Source of the DNA: Deltaproteobacteria bacterium
GTDB lineage: Bacteria > Desulfobacterota > SM23-61
Assembly (NCBI GenBank): GCA_016875165.1
Contig: VGSF01000008.1
Span: forward strand, 20,775-84,774
Direction: 5' to 3'
DNA length: 64,000 bases
Shown one piece after another: positions 37,455-46,852 of the stretch. Both the position numbers and the translations under genes were made by a program. Position 1 is the first letter of the stretch. The number at the start of each line of letters is the position of its first letter. The notes beneath the pieces are model-generated. The model was not told the origin of the DNA and ran no database searches. It saw nothing but the letters and a program-made list of their open reading frames with translations.

Positions 37455-38282
37455 TCACAGAATCCTTTCTTCGATCTTCTTCTGGCCTTCTTCCCGTCCC
37501 ATCGGCGAGAAAATCCTGATGGGCCCAAAAGATTCGGCTTGAAACACGTTTATCATGCGCAGGCGCATTAGCTCCAGGATGGCTAAAAAGGTTACGATAA
37601 TCTCGCCGCGAGAAGCCAATGAAGTAAAAAGCTCTTTAAAGGTCAGGCTCTCCGTTTCCCAGAGCCGCTCCATGATCTGGTTGATTTTGTCTTTGATACT
37701 CAGATGATCAAGGGAGATTTCCTGAAACTCCTCAGGGGGGATTCCCTGGAGGACTTTCTTAATAGCCTCCAGCAGGTCGTACAAGGTAACTTCTCCGGTC
37801 AAAGCGTCCTCGGTTTCTTCCAGAAGTTTTTCCGCAAAAAATTTACGGGCAAAGACTTCCCGGTCCAGCAGGCAACCTTTGGCCAAGTCGGAAGCCGCCT
37901 CTTTGAAGCGCTGGTATTCTAAGAGCCGGCGGACCAATTCGGCCCTGGGGTCTTCTAACTCCCCTTCTTGATCCTCTCCCGAGGGCTCTTCCTCCGAGGG
38001 GGGCAAGAGCATCTTAGATTTAATGTGCAACAGAGTAGCCGCCATCAGCAGAAACTCGCCGGCCACGTCCAGATTCAAAGTTTTCATCATCTCCAGGTAT
38101 TCCATGTACTGCTGGGTGATCACCAAAATGGGAATGTCATAAATATCAATCTCATTTTTTTTGATCAGGTGCAGCAGAAGGTCCAGAGGGCCCTCAAATA
38201 TTTCCAGCTTGACCTGAAGAGGCAATTCCGGCTGCGCATATTCGTTGCTCAGGTGATTTGGTTCCATAGATTCTCTTAACAT
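37455..38282 (-). CDS. scpA: Segregation and condensation protein A
   Basis: The 275-aa kleisin bridges the SMC heads in chromosome condensation. Landmarks are FEGPLDLLLHLIKKNEIDIYD near the N-terminus, AGEFLLMAATLLHIKSKMLLP, and a C-terminal winged helix (FLAILELMRLRMINVFQ). It lies 12 bases after trpS and is joined to scpB. Confidence 0.95.
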   Translation of the reverse strand: MLRESMEPNHLSNEYAQPELPLQVKLEIFEGPLDLLLHLIKKNEIDIYDIPILVITQQYMEYLEMMKTLNLDVAGEFLLMAATLLHIKSKMLLPPSEEEPSGEDQEGELEDPRAELVRRLLEYQRFKEAASDLAKGCLLDREVFARKFFAEKLLEETEDALTGEVTLYDLLEAIKKVLQGIPPEEFQEISLDHLSIKDKINQIMERLWETESLTFKELFTSLASRGEIIVTFLAILELMRLRMINVFQAESFGPIRIFSPMGREEGQKKIEERIL

Positions 38283-38294
38283 GAACGATCTTCC

Positions 38295-39281
38295 TCAGGT
38301 TATTTTCATGGCCGCGCGCACTTCTTCCATGGTCCGCGAGGCGACCAACCGAGCTCTCTGGCAGCCATCTTCCAGCACTTCATCCACCAGGCAAGGGTTT
38401 TGCAGGTAACGGCTTCGTTGCTCATGGATAGGAGTTAAATAAGCCACAATGTTCTCGGCCAGATTCTTTTTATCCTCCACGCAGCCAATCGCCCCCCGCC
38501 GGCAATCTACCCGGACCTGTTCAACGGCCTCCGGCGAGCTGTAAACCCGGTGGAAGGCGAAGACGTTGCAGATGTCCGGGTTGCCGGGGTCGCCCCGCTT
38601 GATGCGGTTGGGGTCGGTGAACATCTGGGCCACCTTTTGCCGGATTTCCTGGGGAGGGTCGGATATGTAAATGGCGTTATCATAGCTCTTGCTCATCTTG
38701 CGCCCGTCGATGCCTAAAACCTTGGGAACCTCCGTCAGCATCGGCTCCGGATGCGGAAAGACCGGGGCGTATAAAAAATTGAACCGGCGGGTAATTTCCC
38801 GGGAGAGTTCCACATGGGGAACCTGGTCTATGCCTACCGGGACCTTGTGGGCTTTGTAAATAATAATGTCGGCGGTCTGAAGCAGTGGGTAGCCCAGAAA
38901 ACCGTAGGTGGATAGGTCTCGGTTGGTTATTTCCTGTTGCTGCTCCTTGTAAGTGGGCACGCGCTCCAGCCAGGCAAGGGGCGTGATCATCGAAAGAAGC
39001 AGATGGAGTTCAGCGTGCTCCTTGATCCGGGACTGGACAAAGAGAACGCATTTTTCCGGAGAAAGGCCGACGCTCAGCCAATCGGTGGTCATTTCCCGGA
39101 TGCTTTCCTGGATGCTCTCCGTGCTATTGTATTCCGTCGTCAGGGCATGCCAGTCCGCCGCAAAGAAAAAACAGTCGTAATCCTCCTGGAGTTTTTTCCA
39201 GTTTTCTAAGGCTCCGACCAAATTACCCAGGTGAAGTTTCCCCGATGGCCGCATTCCACTAAGCACACGCTGCTTGGACAT
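38295..39281 (-). CDS. trpS: Tryptophanyl-tRNA synthetase
   Basis: The 328-aa class I synthetase charges tRNA-Trp. It has the HIGH-like PSGKLHLGN at about 12-20, the class I fold motif VGIDQVPHVELSREI, and the KMSKS loop GRKMSKSYDNAI. It sits in the conserved cca-trpS-scpA-scpB order; the site-2 protease gene often found before trpS in relatives is absent. Confidence 0.96.
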   Translation of the reverse strand: MSKQRVLSGMRPSGKLHLGNLVGALENWKKLQEDYDCFFFAADWHALTTEYNSTESIQESIREMTTDWLSVGLSPEKCVLFVQSRIKEHAELHLLLSMITPLAWLERVPTYKEQQQEITNRDLSTYGFLGYPLLQTADIIIYKAHKVPVGIDQVPHVELSREITRRFNFLYAPVFPHPEPMLTEVPKVLGIDGRKMSKSYDNAIYISDPPQEIRQKVAQMFTDPNRIKRGDPGNPDICNVFAFHRVYSSPEAVEQVRVDCRRGAIGCVEDKKNLAENIVAYLTPIHEQRSRYLQNPCLVDEVLEDGCQRARLVASRTMEEVRAAMKIT

Positions 39282-39316
39282 TCGCTTATCTATATCTCCT
39301 TTCTCTTAATTTAATA

Positions 39317-41965
39317 CTATACCCTCAATCTGGTTTCTTGTTTAGAAAATTTCTGCTGGACGTATTCGACTTCCTCCTGCTGGCTGTGCAATTTTCCGTC
39401 GAGCCGGGCCCTTAAAAGATCCTGGAAGATTTCTGTGTAGATCGGCCCGGGAGGATAGCCCATCCGGTTCAGGTCTTTACCACTCAAGGAAACTTTGGTA
39501 GGCTTCAGGCCGGTAAAGTAGAGGGAAAGGGCCTTTTTAACCTCCTCGGAATCGGTCTTCCCCATGGCGAAAAGCAAAAAATCCGTGGGCAGGGGATTTA
39601 AGAGAAAATAAATTTCGCTGCGGCGAAGGAAAGATAAACGGGCCATGCGGTCTACCACCTGGTTGGCCATCCGCCGGTGCTGCAGGAGCGCGGCCCGAAA
39701 TTTTTCGGAGAGAGAAAGCCGGCTGAGAAGCTCCTGGAGTTCTTTCTCCGTCAAATTGTCCACCAGCCCGAGGAAGACCACCAACCACCTCTCGTAACGC
39801 TCTCCGGTAAATAAAAGATTATACCAGGAGAGCACGCTCTCCAGCCTCTGGAACAGATTCTCAACCCCCCGATCGGTTTTCAGCTTGGGATGGAAAAATT
39901 TCAGCAAACCATAATCGGCCAGTCTCTTGATCACGGCAAACGGCTTTTCTTCCTTGAGGCAGAGCACCAGCTCCTGGAAAAGTCTCTTGCCGGAAAGCCG
40001 GCCGAATAGTTCCATGCGCACCGCGTTCTCCATGAGCATATGGGTATGTTTGGCGATTTGAAAGCCGATGCGTTGTTCGAAACGAAGAGCCCGGAAGATG
40101 CGGGTAGGATCTTCTACGAAACTCAGGTTATGGAGCACCCGGATGCGCCGCTCTTTGATATCTTTCTGACCGCCAAAAAAATCAATTAGCTCTCCGAAGT
40201 TTTGGGGATTTAAATGGACGGCCAGGGCGTTCACCGTAAAGTCCCTGCGGAAGAGATCCAGCTTGATGGAGCTGTGCTCAACGCGGGGAAGGGCAGCCGG
40301 GTGATCATAATATTCCAGGCGGGCCGTGGCCACGTCCAGCCGGCGCCCCTGGGGGAAAAAGAGGGTGGCTGTCCCGAATTTTTTGTGCGCCTGGATTTCG
40401 CATTTCCCCTCTTCAGCCAGGGCTTGGGCCAATTGTATGCCCTCGCCTTCTACCACTACGTCGATGTCGTAGTTTTCGTATCGCAATATCAGGTCGCGCA
40501 CAAATCCGCCCACCGTATAAACCTGGAAACCCATCTCTTGAGATTTTTCCCCGATGGTCTTGAGCAAAGCGAGTACCCCTAAGGGTAGCCGTTCCTCCAT
40601 GAGCTGGAGGATCCATTTCTTTTTTGGTTGGATCGAGGAAAGGTCTTGTTCGACCAGGGTGTGGGGCGGCCGGTTGGCGCTGGTATAGAGCCAGCGCAAC
40701 AAATCCGTGCGGGTGATGGCTCCAACCAAATTGTCCTTCTCCAGCACCGGGAGAAATCGCTGGTTGTTCCCCACGATAAGATCTTGAACTTTAGACAGGG
40801 CTGTACGGGGATGGACCGCGGCAAACTCACTGCTCATATAATCCCTTATGGGTGAGTTTTTGAACCCGTGAAAGGCGGCTTTCTCGATGACTTGCCGGGA
40901 GATCAAGCCGGCAATTTTTCCTTTGTCCATTACCGGCAGGACATTTATGTTATAACGGGTTAAAAGCTCCCCTGCCCGCTCGATGGTCTCCGTGGCCTCC
41001 ACGCTCTTAACCGGAAAGGACATCAGGTCGCGAGCCAGCCTAACCGGGTGTACCCGTCCTTCCAGGTAGCTCAACAGTTTTTCTTCCACCTGGGGGAGGT
41101 TCAGGCCCTTGATGGTCGCCGAAGCAGCCGTGGGATGCCCTCCTCCGCCGAAGGCAGCGGCAATCTCTCCCACGTTGACTTCTTCCAGGTTGCTCCGGGC
41201 AACTAAATAAATCCGGTCTTCCATCTCAGCCAGGGCGAAAAGGACGTTAATATTTTCCATATCCCTCAATTTGTGGACTAATAGGGCAAAATCTCCCACG
41301 TATTTGTTGGAGGAGGCTTTGGCGATAACCACCTCCACCCCTTTCACCGTGTAGCGGGTGGCGGTTTGGATCAATTCGTTAAGCAGGGAAATCTGCTCGG
41401 AAGTTATCTCCCGGGTGATCAGGCTTGATACGGTATTCAAGTTGGCTCCCTGGGAGAGTAAAAAAGCGGCAGCTTCATAATCTTCAGTAGTGGTGGAAGA
41501 GAATGTGAAAGACCCGGTATCCTCATAAAGGCCCAGAGCCATGACCGTGGCCTCTTCGGCAAAAAGGGGAATCTTTTTTTCCTTTAAGATATGGGCCAGA
41601 ATGGTCATGGTCGCCCCCACTTCGCGGATGTGCTCCACTTTGCCCCGAAGATCATCTGGCGAAGCCGGGTGGTGATCAAAAATATGCACTTCCACTCCCG
41701 GGCGCTGGGCTAACTTGGCCAACTTCCCGATTCGCCCGGGTTGGCGGGTGTCCACCAGAATCAAGCGCCGAACATCATCTAAATTGATATTTTTGATCCG
41801 TTCTGTTTCAAAAACATAGAAAGTGGATTGGATGAAAAAATCCCGTAAATTTTTTTCCTGGGACCCGGGAAAAACCAGGACAGCCTGAGGGTAGAGCTTC
41901 TTGGCCGCCAGCATGGAGGCCAGGGAGTCGAAGTCGGCGTTGACGTGGGTGGTAATTACGTCCAT
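39317..41965 (-). CDS. DHH - CBS - CCA/poly(A) polymerase fusion protein
   Basis: This 882-aa protein joins three modules. A DHH/DHHA1 phosphoesterase comes first (HVNADFDS at 7-14, FDHHP at 96-100, GGGGHPTAAS at 273-282). Two CBS domains follow (about 310-430). A nucleotidyltransferase of the tRNA CCA-adding/poly(A) polymerase type comes last (GGFVRD at 486-491, YDIDVVVEG with the catalytic aspartates D500/D502, FRRDFTVNALA, RIFRALRFEQRIGF). Such fusions are known in Deltaproteobacteria and related groups. The tail acts on RNA 3' ends. The DHH part could degrade oligoribonucleotides or cyclic dinucleotides, and the CBS pair could sense adenylates; both roles are inferred. Confidence 0.94.
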   Translation of the reverse strand: MDVITTHVNADFDSLASMLAAKKLYPQAVLVFPGSQEKNLRDFFIQSTFYVFETERIKNINLDDVRRLILVDTRQPGRIGKLAKLAQRPGVEVHIFDHHPASPDDLRGKVEHIREVGATMTILAHILKEKKIPLFAEEATVMALGLYEDTGSFTFSSTTTEDYEAAAFLLSQGANLNTVSSLITREITSEQISLLNELIQTATRYTVKGVEVVIAKASSNKYVGDFALLVHKLRDMENINVLFALAEMEDRIYLVARSNLEEVNVGEIAAAFGGGGHPTAASATIKGLNLPQVEEKLLSYLEGRVHPVRLARDLMSFPVKSVEATETIERAGELLTRYNINVLPVMDKGKIAGLISRQVIEKAAFHGFKNSPIRDYMSSEFAAVHPRTALSKVQDLIVGNNQRFLPVLEKDNLVGAITRTDLLRWLYTSANRPPHTLVEQDLSSIQPKKKWILQLMEERLPLGVLALLKTIGEKSQEMGFQVYTVGGFVRDLILRYENYDIDVVVEGEGIQLAQALAEEGKCEIQAHKKFGTATLFFPQGRRLDVATARLEYYDHPAALPRVEHSSIKLDLFRRDFTVNALAVHLNPQNFGELIDFFGGQKDIKERRIRVLHNLSFVEDPTRIFRALRFEQRIGFQIAKHTHMLMENAVRMELFGRLSGKRLFQELVLCLKEEKPFAVIKRLADYGLLKFFHPKLKTDRGVENLFQRLESVLSWYNLLFTGERYERWLVVFLGLVDNLTEKELQELLSRLSLSEKFRAALLQHRRMANQVVDRMARLSFLRRSEIYFLLNPLPTDFLLFAMGKTDSEEVKKALSLYFTGLKPTKVSLSGKDLNRMGYPPGPIYTEIFQDLLRARLDGKLHSQQEEVEYVQQKFSKQETRLRV

Positions 41966-41969
41966 GATT

Positions 41970-42869
41970 TCAACCCCGGGGATGGTATTTCTGATGGATT
42001 TGCTTCAGGTGGTCCCGGGAAACATGGGTATATATCTGGGTGGTGGCAATATCTACATGTCCGAGCAGGGATTGAACGGACCTTAAATCCGCCCCGCCTT
42101 CCAAAAGGTGGGTGGCGAATGAATGGCGGAGTATATGGGGGGTCAGGCGTTTGGGAATGCCTGCCGACGTGGCATACTTCTTAATGATTTTCCAGAACCC
42201 CTGGCGGGTGATTCCCCTTCCTCCCTTTCCGAGAAAAAGGGTAGCGTCGGACGATTTCATGGCCAAAAGGATCCGCGGTCCTCTCAGGTAACCTAACAAC
42301 GCCTGCCGGGCCGCCATGCCGATGGGCACAATTCGCTCTTTCGATCCTTTCCCCCGGGTGCGCAGATACCCCACTTCCAGGTTCACGTCGTTTAACGAGA
42401 GATGAATCAATTCCGAAACGCGCAGGCCGGTAGCGTAAAGAAGTTCCAGCATAGCCCGGTCCCGAATCCCCAAAGGCTGCAGAGGATCAGGCTGTCGCAA
42501 TAAATCCTCCACCTCAACGGAGGTCAATACCGAAGGAAGCTTGGGGACAACCCGGGGGGTGCGCAGGCGATTCAGGGGGTTTTCTTCTATAGCGCGCTCC
42601 TGGAGCAGAAATTTATGAAAACCCTTCAGGGCTGAAAGGGTACGAGCCTGGCTTCTTGCCGAAAAGCCTTTTCCCCGCAGGTGCTTAAAGTATTTCAAGG
42701 TATGGTCGGCCGAGCTGCCTCCGATATGGGATATTCCCTGCTCCATCAAAAAAATGGCATACCCCTGAAGATCATGGGCATAAGCTTCGAGAGTATTCCG
42801 GCTCAACCCTTTTTCTACGGTTACGTAGTGTAAATAACTATCTATCCAGTTATCGAAGTTATCGGCCAT
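41970..42869 (-). CDS. xerD: Tyrosine recombinase XerD
   Basis: The 299-aa recombinase resolves chromosome dimers at dif. Catalytic residues are visible: R150 (ATGLRVSEL), K174 in RTRGKGSKER, H245 and R248 (HILRHSFATHLL), H271 (LLGHVDIATTQ) and nucleophile Y280. It ends four bases before the fusion-protein gene, so they share a transcript. No dif site was recognised in the window. Confidence 0.94.
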   Translation of the reverse strand: MADNFDNWIDSYLHYVTVEKGLSRNTLEAYAHDLQGYAIFLMEQGISHIGGSSADHTLKYFKHLRGKGFSARSQARTLSALKGFHKFLLQERAIEENPLNRLRTPRVVPKLPSVLTSVEVEDLLRQPDPLQPLGIRDRAMLELLYATGLRVSELIHLSLNDVNLEVGYLRTRGKGSKERIVPIGMAARQALLGYLRGPRILLAMKSSDATLFLGKGGRGITRQGFWKIIKKYATSAGIPKRLTPHILRHSFATHLLEGGADLRSVQSLLGHVDIATTQIYTHVSRDHLKQIHQKYHPRG

Positions 42870-42968
42870 TATAAAAAATCTTCTCCATGCGCATTCTATT
42901 CTAACACATCGGGTTCTTTTTTCAATTTCTTTCTCCTTGGCCCGTCTCTCACCAATTCTTGGTATCAG

Positions 42969-43159
42969 GAGCCACTTGCAAAAGTATTTTTTGGTGGTTC
43001 GACAAGCTTGTCCTGAGCGAACCGTTCACCCTTCGAGAACCTCAGGGCGATGGGTGAGTCGAAGGGCTCACCACGAACGGAAAAACTAAATAATTTCAAC
43101 CTAAGCCCGTTCACCCTGAGCCTGTCGAAGGGTAAATTACGGACTTTTGCAAGAAGCTC
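42969..43159. repeat. Shell-and-core palindrome F3 (GACTTTTGCAAGAAGCTC shell, TTCGACAAGCTTGTC core)
   Basis: Outer arms GAGCCACTTGCAAAAGT and GACTTTTGCAAGAAGCTC enclose TTCGACAAGCTTGTCCTGAG and CACCCTGAGCCTGTCGAAGG. This core is different from those of F1 and F2 although the shell is the same. Confidence 0.82.
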
Positions 43160-43161
43160 AT

Positions 43162-43424
43162 CAGTTTAGCAATTTTTAAAAAATGGTATTAAAGCCTTTG
43201 TTGAGGGCCGGGGGTTAGAGCGGAACGCGCCGGAAGCATTGGTTGGGTTTCCGCTTGGCCACGAGGACAAAAGATCTTTTCCTTCGGAGGAGGCGGGGGT
43301 TCTTGCCCGCCCCATATGAAGAGATATAAGCGCCTTATGATTCCAAGCGCGCCGCTCTGGCCCCTGGCCCCTGGAATCCCTTGGCCCTCACAACACACCT
43401 TTTTTCAAGGAGCTAAAGTGTTAC
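43162..43424. mobile_element. MITE-like element, GTAACA-TTTAGC family, near-full copy D2
   Basis: It runs from CAGTTTAGCAATTTTT to AGCTAAAGTGTTAC and matches the copy at 60684-60948 over its whole length in the same orientation (GGGCCGGGGGTTAGAGCGG, GGAGGCGGGGGTTCTTGCCC). The first five bases of the left end (GTAAC) are replaced by palindrome F3, so no target duplication can be seen. Confidence 0.82.
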
Positions 43425-43450
43425 AATTCTTGTCTCTCTCCACTATTCAG

Positions 43451-43490
43451 TGAATTGATGAATTCACAGTGATAAACGATGCCCGAACGG
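43451..43490. repeat. Fragment of the CCCACCTTCACTTTT MITE family
   Basis: GAATTGATGAATTCACAGTG followed by ATAAACGATGCCCGAACGGG matches 56691-56735 of copy E2. Only this part is present; it lies in the pilT leader. Confidence 0.6.
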
Positions 43491-43591
43491 GATCGCTTCC
43501 CCGACCTGGCGGCGAATCCACCAATTCGCTTGACTTTTTATATTTATTTCAGTTTAATGATTATGGTTTATTTCCCAGGAGGAATGCAAAG

Positions 43592-44635
43592 ATGGATATT
43601 TCTGAACTTTTAATTTTCGTCCAAAAAGAGAATGCTTCGGACCTGCACATTAGCGCCGGGGAACCTCCGCTGGTTCGTATTCACGGCGAAATGAAGCGTA
43701 TCGAGATGCCCCCCCTATCCAAAGAAGAATTGCACGTCATGATTTATGATATCCTCAATGACCAGCAACGGAAAAAGTTCGAGGAAAATCATGAGCTCGA
43801 TTTTTCCATAGACCTGAAAGGAATTGCCCGCTTCCGGGTAAATGCTTTCCGGCAGGCGCGGGGAGAAGGGGTGGTCTTTCGGGTCATTCCTTCCAAAATT
43901 TTGACACTGGAACAATTGGGCCTGCCGAAAAGCCTGCGCGAAGTAACTCAGAACGAGCGGGGTCTGGTTTTAGTTACCGGGCCAACCGGAAGCGGAAAGT
44001 CCACCACCCTGGCGGCGATGATCGATGTGATCAATAATTCCTTAAAAGGCCATATCATCACCATCGAGGATCCCATCGAATTCGTCCACCAGTCGAAAAA
44101 ATGTCTGATCAATCAACGAGAAGTCGGCGCCCATACCCATAGTTTTTCCAATGCCCTGCGCAGCGCCTTGCGCGAGGACCCTGACATCATCCTCGTGGGT
44201 GAAATGCGCGACCTGGAGACTATTTCTCTGGCCCTGACCGCAGCCGAGACCGGGCACCTGGTTTTCTCCACCGTGCACACCAGCGGAGCTTCCAAAACCG
44301 TTGACCGGATCATAGATGTCTATCCGGCGACCCAGCAGGATCAGGTCCGCGCTCAGTTTGCCGAATCCATCCAAGCCATCATTTCACAGGTGCTCTTGAA
44401 GCGGCGCGATGGACGGGGGCTCGTTCCAGCTCTGGAGATCATGATCGGCACCCCGGCAGTGCGCAACCTCATCCGCGAAGGGAAAGTTGCTCAGCTCCCC
44501 TCGGCTATCCAGACCGGCCAGAAATTCGGCATGATCACCCTTGATCAATCCCTGAAAGACCTGGTGGTTAGGGGCATCGTTGACAAAGCGCAGTGTTTAT
44601 ATTTGGCCAGCAACCCGAACGTTTTTAACTCCTAA
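43592..44635 (+). CDS. pilT: Type IV pilus retraction ATPase PilT
   Basis: The 347-aa hexameric ATPase pulls back type IV pili for twitching and DNA uptake. It has the PilT N-domain (ELLIFVQKENASDLHISAG), Walker A GPTGSGKST at 130-138, the His box HLVFSTVHTSGASKTVDRI and the retraction motif AIRNLIRE-like AVRNLIREGK. The start is ATG 43592 after AGGAGG; upstream in-frame codons to 43469 encode repeat sequence. pilU follows with a 13-base gap. Confidence 0.95.
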   Translation: MDISELLIFVQKENASDLHISAGEPPLVRIHGEMKRIEMPPLSKEELHVMIYDILNDQQRKKFEENHELDFSIDLKGIARFRVNAFRQARGEGVVFRVIPSKILTLEQLGLPKSLREVTQNERGLVLVTGPTGSGKSTTLAAMIDVINNSLKGHIITIEDPIEFVHQSKKCLINQREVGAHTHSFSNALRSALREDPDIILVGEMRDLETISLALTAAETGHLVFSTVHTSGASKTVDRIIDVYPATQQDQVRAQFAESIQAIISQVLLKRRDGRGLVPALEIMIGTPAVRNLIREGKVAQLPSAIQTGQKFGMITLDQSLKDLVVRGIVDKAQCLYLASNPNVFNS

Positions 44636-44648
44636 GGAGGCTATCAGG

Positions 44649-45773
44649 ATGAGCACTAACATCCGTGAACTTCTGGAAGAGATGGTCAGGCGGGAGGCCT
44701 CCGATCTCTACATCACGGTGGACAGTCCCCCCATGTACCGGGTCGAAGGATCTGTTTCGGCATGGGGAGGCCGTAAATACACCCCTGAAGAGACCGAAAC
44801 TATGGCGCTCTCTCTGATGAGCCAGGTCCAAAAAACCTACTTCGCCCGCAGGTGGGAAATGAACCTGGCTATATCCTATCCCAACCTCGGCCGTTTTCGG
44901 GTGAACATCTTCCGCCAGCGGGGCTTTTTCGGGATGGTCATGCGGCATATTAAAATTAATATTAAGACCATTGATGACCTCGGCTTACCCCAGATCTTTA
45001 AAAATATCGCCATGAGCAAACGAGGCCTTGTTCTGGTCGCCGGTCGCACAGGCTCGGGGAAATCCACCACCCTGGCGGCCTTCATCGATTACCGTAACTC
45101 TAATGCCGGCGGGCATATCGTCACTGTCGAGGATCCCATTGAATTCGTCCATGTTCATAAAAAATCCATCGTTTCCCAGAGGGAAATCGGGATCGACACC
45201 CATGGATATGGCAGCGCCTTAAAACACACTCTGCGCCAGGCCCCGGATGTGATCCTTATCGGTGAGGTAAGGGACGTCGAGACAATGGAAGCGGCCATCG
45301 ATTACGCTGAAACCGGACACCTTTGCCTGGGAACCATCCACGCCAATAACGCCAATCAAACCATTGAACGTATTATGAACTTTTTTCCCCCGGAAAGGCA
45401 CGAGCAAATCTATATGCAACTCTCCCTAAATTTAAGGGCCCTCATATCCCAGCGCTTGATCCCCACGATCGACAAAACGCGGGTGGCTGCCGTGGAAATC
45501 CTCCTGGATACCCCCCGGGTCAAGGATTTAATCCACAAAGCTCAGATCGACCTCCTGAAAGAAGCCATGGCCCAAGGAAATTTGGAAGGTATGCAGACCT
45601 TCGATCAGTCTATATTCGATCTGTACAAGCAGGGGAGAATTGATTACGACAACGCCATCGCCTACGCAGACAGCGCCAACGATTTGAGACTGCGCATAAA
45701 GATGGATGAGATTGGGGAAAAGAAAGAAGTCATGGACCATGGCTTAAAAATCAAGCCGGAATTTCGGACTTAA
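44649..45773 (+). CDS. pilU: PilT/PilU-like type IV pilus ATPase
   Basis: The 374-aa paralogue of PilT has LLEEMVRREASDLYITVDSP, Walker A AGRTGSGKST, ILIGEVRDVETMEAAIDYAE and the His-box region HLCLGTIHANNANQTIERI. PilU works as a helper of PilT in retraction. The P-loop reads GRTGSGKS, typical of PilU. The start is ATG 44649 after AAGGAGG. Assembly ATPase PilB and platform PilC lie at 51.6-54.8 kb on the other strand. Confidence 0.93.
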   Translation: MSTNIRELLEEMVRREASDLYITVDSPPMYRVEGSVSAWGGRKYTPEETETMALSLMSQVQKTYFARRWEMNLAISYPNLGRFRVNIFRQRGFFGMVMRHIKINIKTIDDLGLPQIFKNIAMSKRGLVLVAGRTGSGKSTTLAAFIDYRNSNAGGHIVTVEDPIEFVHVHKKSIVSQREIGIDTHGYGSALKHTLRQAPDVILIGEVRDVETMEAAIDYAETGHLCLGTIHANNANQTIERIMNFFPPERHEQIYMQLSLNLRALISQRLIPTIDKTRVAAVEILLDTPRVKDLIHKAQIDLLKEAMAQGNLEGMQTFDQSIFDLYKQGRIDYDNAIAYADSANDLRLRIKMDEIGEKKEVMDHGLKIKPEFRT

Positions 45774-45802
45774 AGCCAATTCAAAATTGAAAGATTTAAT
45801 TT

Positions 45803-45936
45803 AATTGTATAGGAATTTGCTTTTTTATCCCCCTCCCCCCATCCCCCTCCCGCCAGGGGAGGGGAGATACTGGGGGATCCAAAATTCCCTCCCCCTGGAT
45901 GGGGGAGGGTTAGGGTGGGGGTGTTAATAACTTGAT
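45803..45936. repeat. GC-rich dispersed repeat, second copy of the 311-441 unit
   Basis: It begins TTAATTGTATAGGAATTTGC and continues into CCCCCTCCCGCCAGGGGAGG and GGATGGGGGAGGGTTAGGG. It is nearly identical to 311-441 and can form a long GC hairpin directly behind pilU. Confidence 0.87.
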
Positions 45937-45992
45937 AATCACAGAGGACTAAGAGATCACAGAGTTTTTTAAAAATATGATTTAGCCAATTC

Positions 45993-46139
45993 AATAATTG
46001 ATGAACTCGTAAAAAGTCAGAATTCCCTTCATTATGTCATTCCGGCGAAAGCCGGAATCCAGTAAATTCAAGCAGTTCTGGACTCCTGCTTTCGCAGGAG
46101 TGTCGGCTTTTCCGGCTTTTTACGAGATCATCAATAATT
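45993..46139. repeat. Shell-and-core palindrome A6 (CATTCCGG core)
   Basis: The shells AATAATTGATGAACTCGTAA and TTTTTACGAGATCATCAATA enclose the TCATTCCGGCGAAAGCCGG core and a CTCCTGCTTTCGCAGGAG hairpin, as in A3. Confidence 0.87.
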
Positions 46140-46271
46140 CAATTGTATAGGAAATTCCTTTTTGACACTTTTTAGCATCTTCATTAATTTTGGACGCTTA
46201 ACGGGTATTCTTTATTTATCCTTAATCTGCGTTTTTAAGACTCTGTGATCTCTGGGCCCTCTGTGGCTAAT
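46140..46271. repeat. Composite repeat, second copy of 14324-14462
   Basis: It begins AATTGTATAGGAAATTCC and ends CTCTGTGGCTAATTC, with TTAACGGGTATTCTTTATTT in the middle. Sequence from 46272 to 46445 shows no gene. Confidence 0.8.
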
Positions 46272-46445
46272 TCAAATTGTAATGTTTTCTATTGCCTATT
46301 GAATTCATCCTATTTCGATCAACCCAATTTTGTCTATTGGGTTACCTCCGGCTTGGAACTTGCGCTTTATTCAACACCCCCCAAAACTCTGATTAAATCT
46401 TGAACCAGGGCTTTAAAAATATTTTGGCGTAGTGTTATTGATTGG

Positions 46446-46522
46446 TGGTGGCGGTGCAGGGACTTGAACCCCGGACACTGCGGATATGAGCCGCATGCTC
46501 TAACCAGCTGAGCTACACCGCC
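46446..46522 (-). tRNA. tRNA-Met (CAU), elongator-type
   Basis: The 77-base gene folds as a cloverleaf on the minus strand. The acceptor GGCGGTG pairs with CACCGCC, followed by A and an encoded CCA. The D arm is GCTC AGCTGGTTA GAGC, the anticodon arm TGCGG CTCATAT CCGCA (anticodon CAU) and the T arm CGGGG TTCAAGT CCCTG. A paired first base (G1-C72) excludes initiator tRNA. The overall sequence is elongator-Met-like. A lysidine-modified isoleucine tRNA also has CAU at the gene level and cannot be fully excluded. Confidence 0.93.
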
Positions 46523-46639
46523 ACGAAATGAAAGGGTAATCGATATTTTTATATTAACGATTTTCCCGCGGATGTCAATATGAAAGAAAACAACTAAAAA
46601 GACTTATTGCTCTTAGCCCATGGCCTATTACCTATTACC

Positions 46640-46805
46640 TGAGCCTCTTGCAAAACTCAAAATCTGGCGCTCAATCGTCATTCCGGGCAAGCGAAGCGCG
46701 ACCCGGAATCCAGGATTATCAAATACTTCTGGATTCCGGCTGGAGTTTATCCCGATGAAAATCGGGGCCGGAATGACCGAATAAATGACATTTGCAAGAG
46801 CCTCA
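46640..46805. repeat. Shell-and-core palindrome F2 (TTGCAAA shell, CATTCCGG core)
   Basis: TGAGCCTCTTGCAAAACTC and CATTTGCAAGAGCCTCA flank the TCATTCCGGGCAAGCGAAGC core and a GATTCCGGC...GCCGGAATGACC arm with a TCCCGATGAAAATCGGG hairpin. Confidence 0.82.
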
Positions 46806-46852
46806 CCTTTTACCCATTACCTGTTACCTATTACCCATAGCCTAATTTTTTT

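Noticed and set aside
46446..46522. tRNA-Ile2 (lysidine) instead of tRNA-Met
   Set aside because: The body is elongator-Met-like; tilS in the window shows the cell uses an Ile2 tRNA but does not identify this one. Kept as an alternative only.
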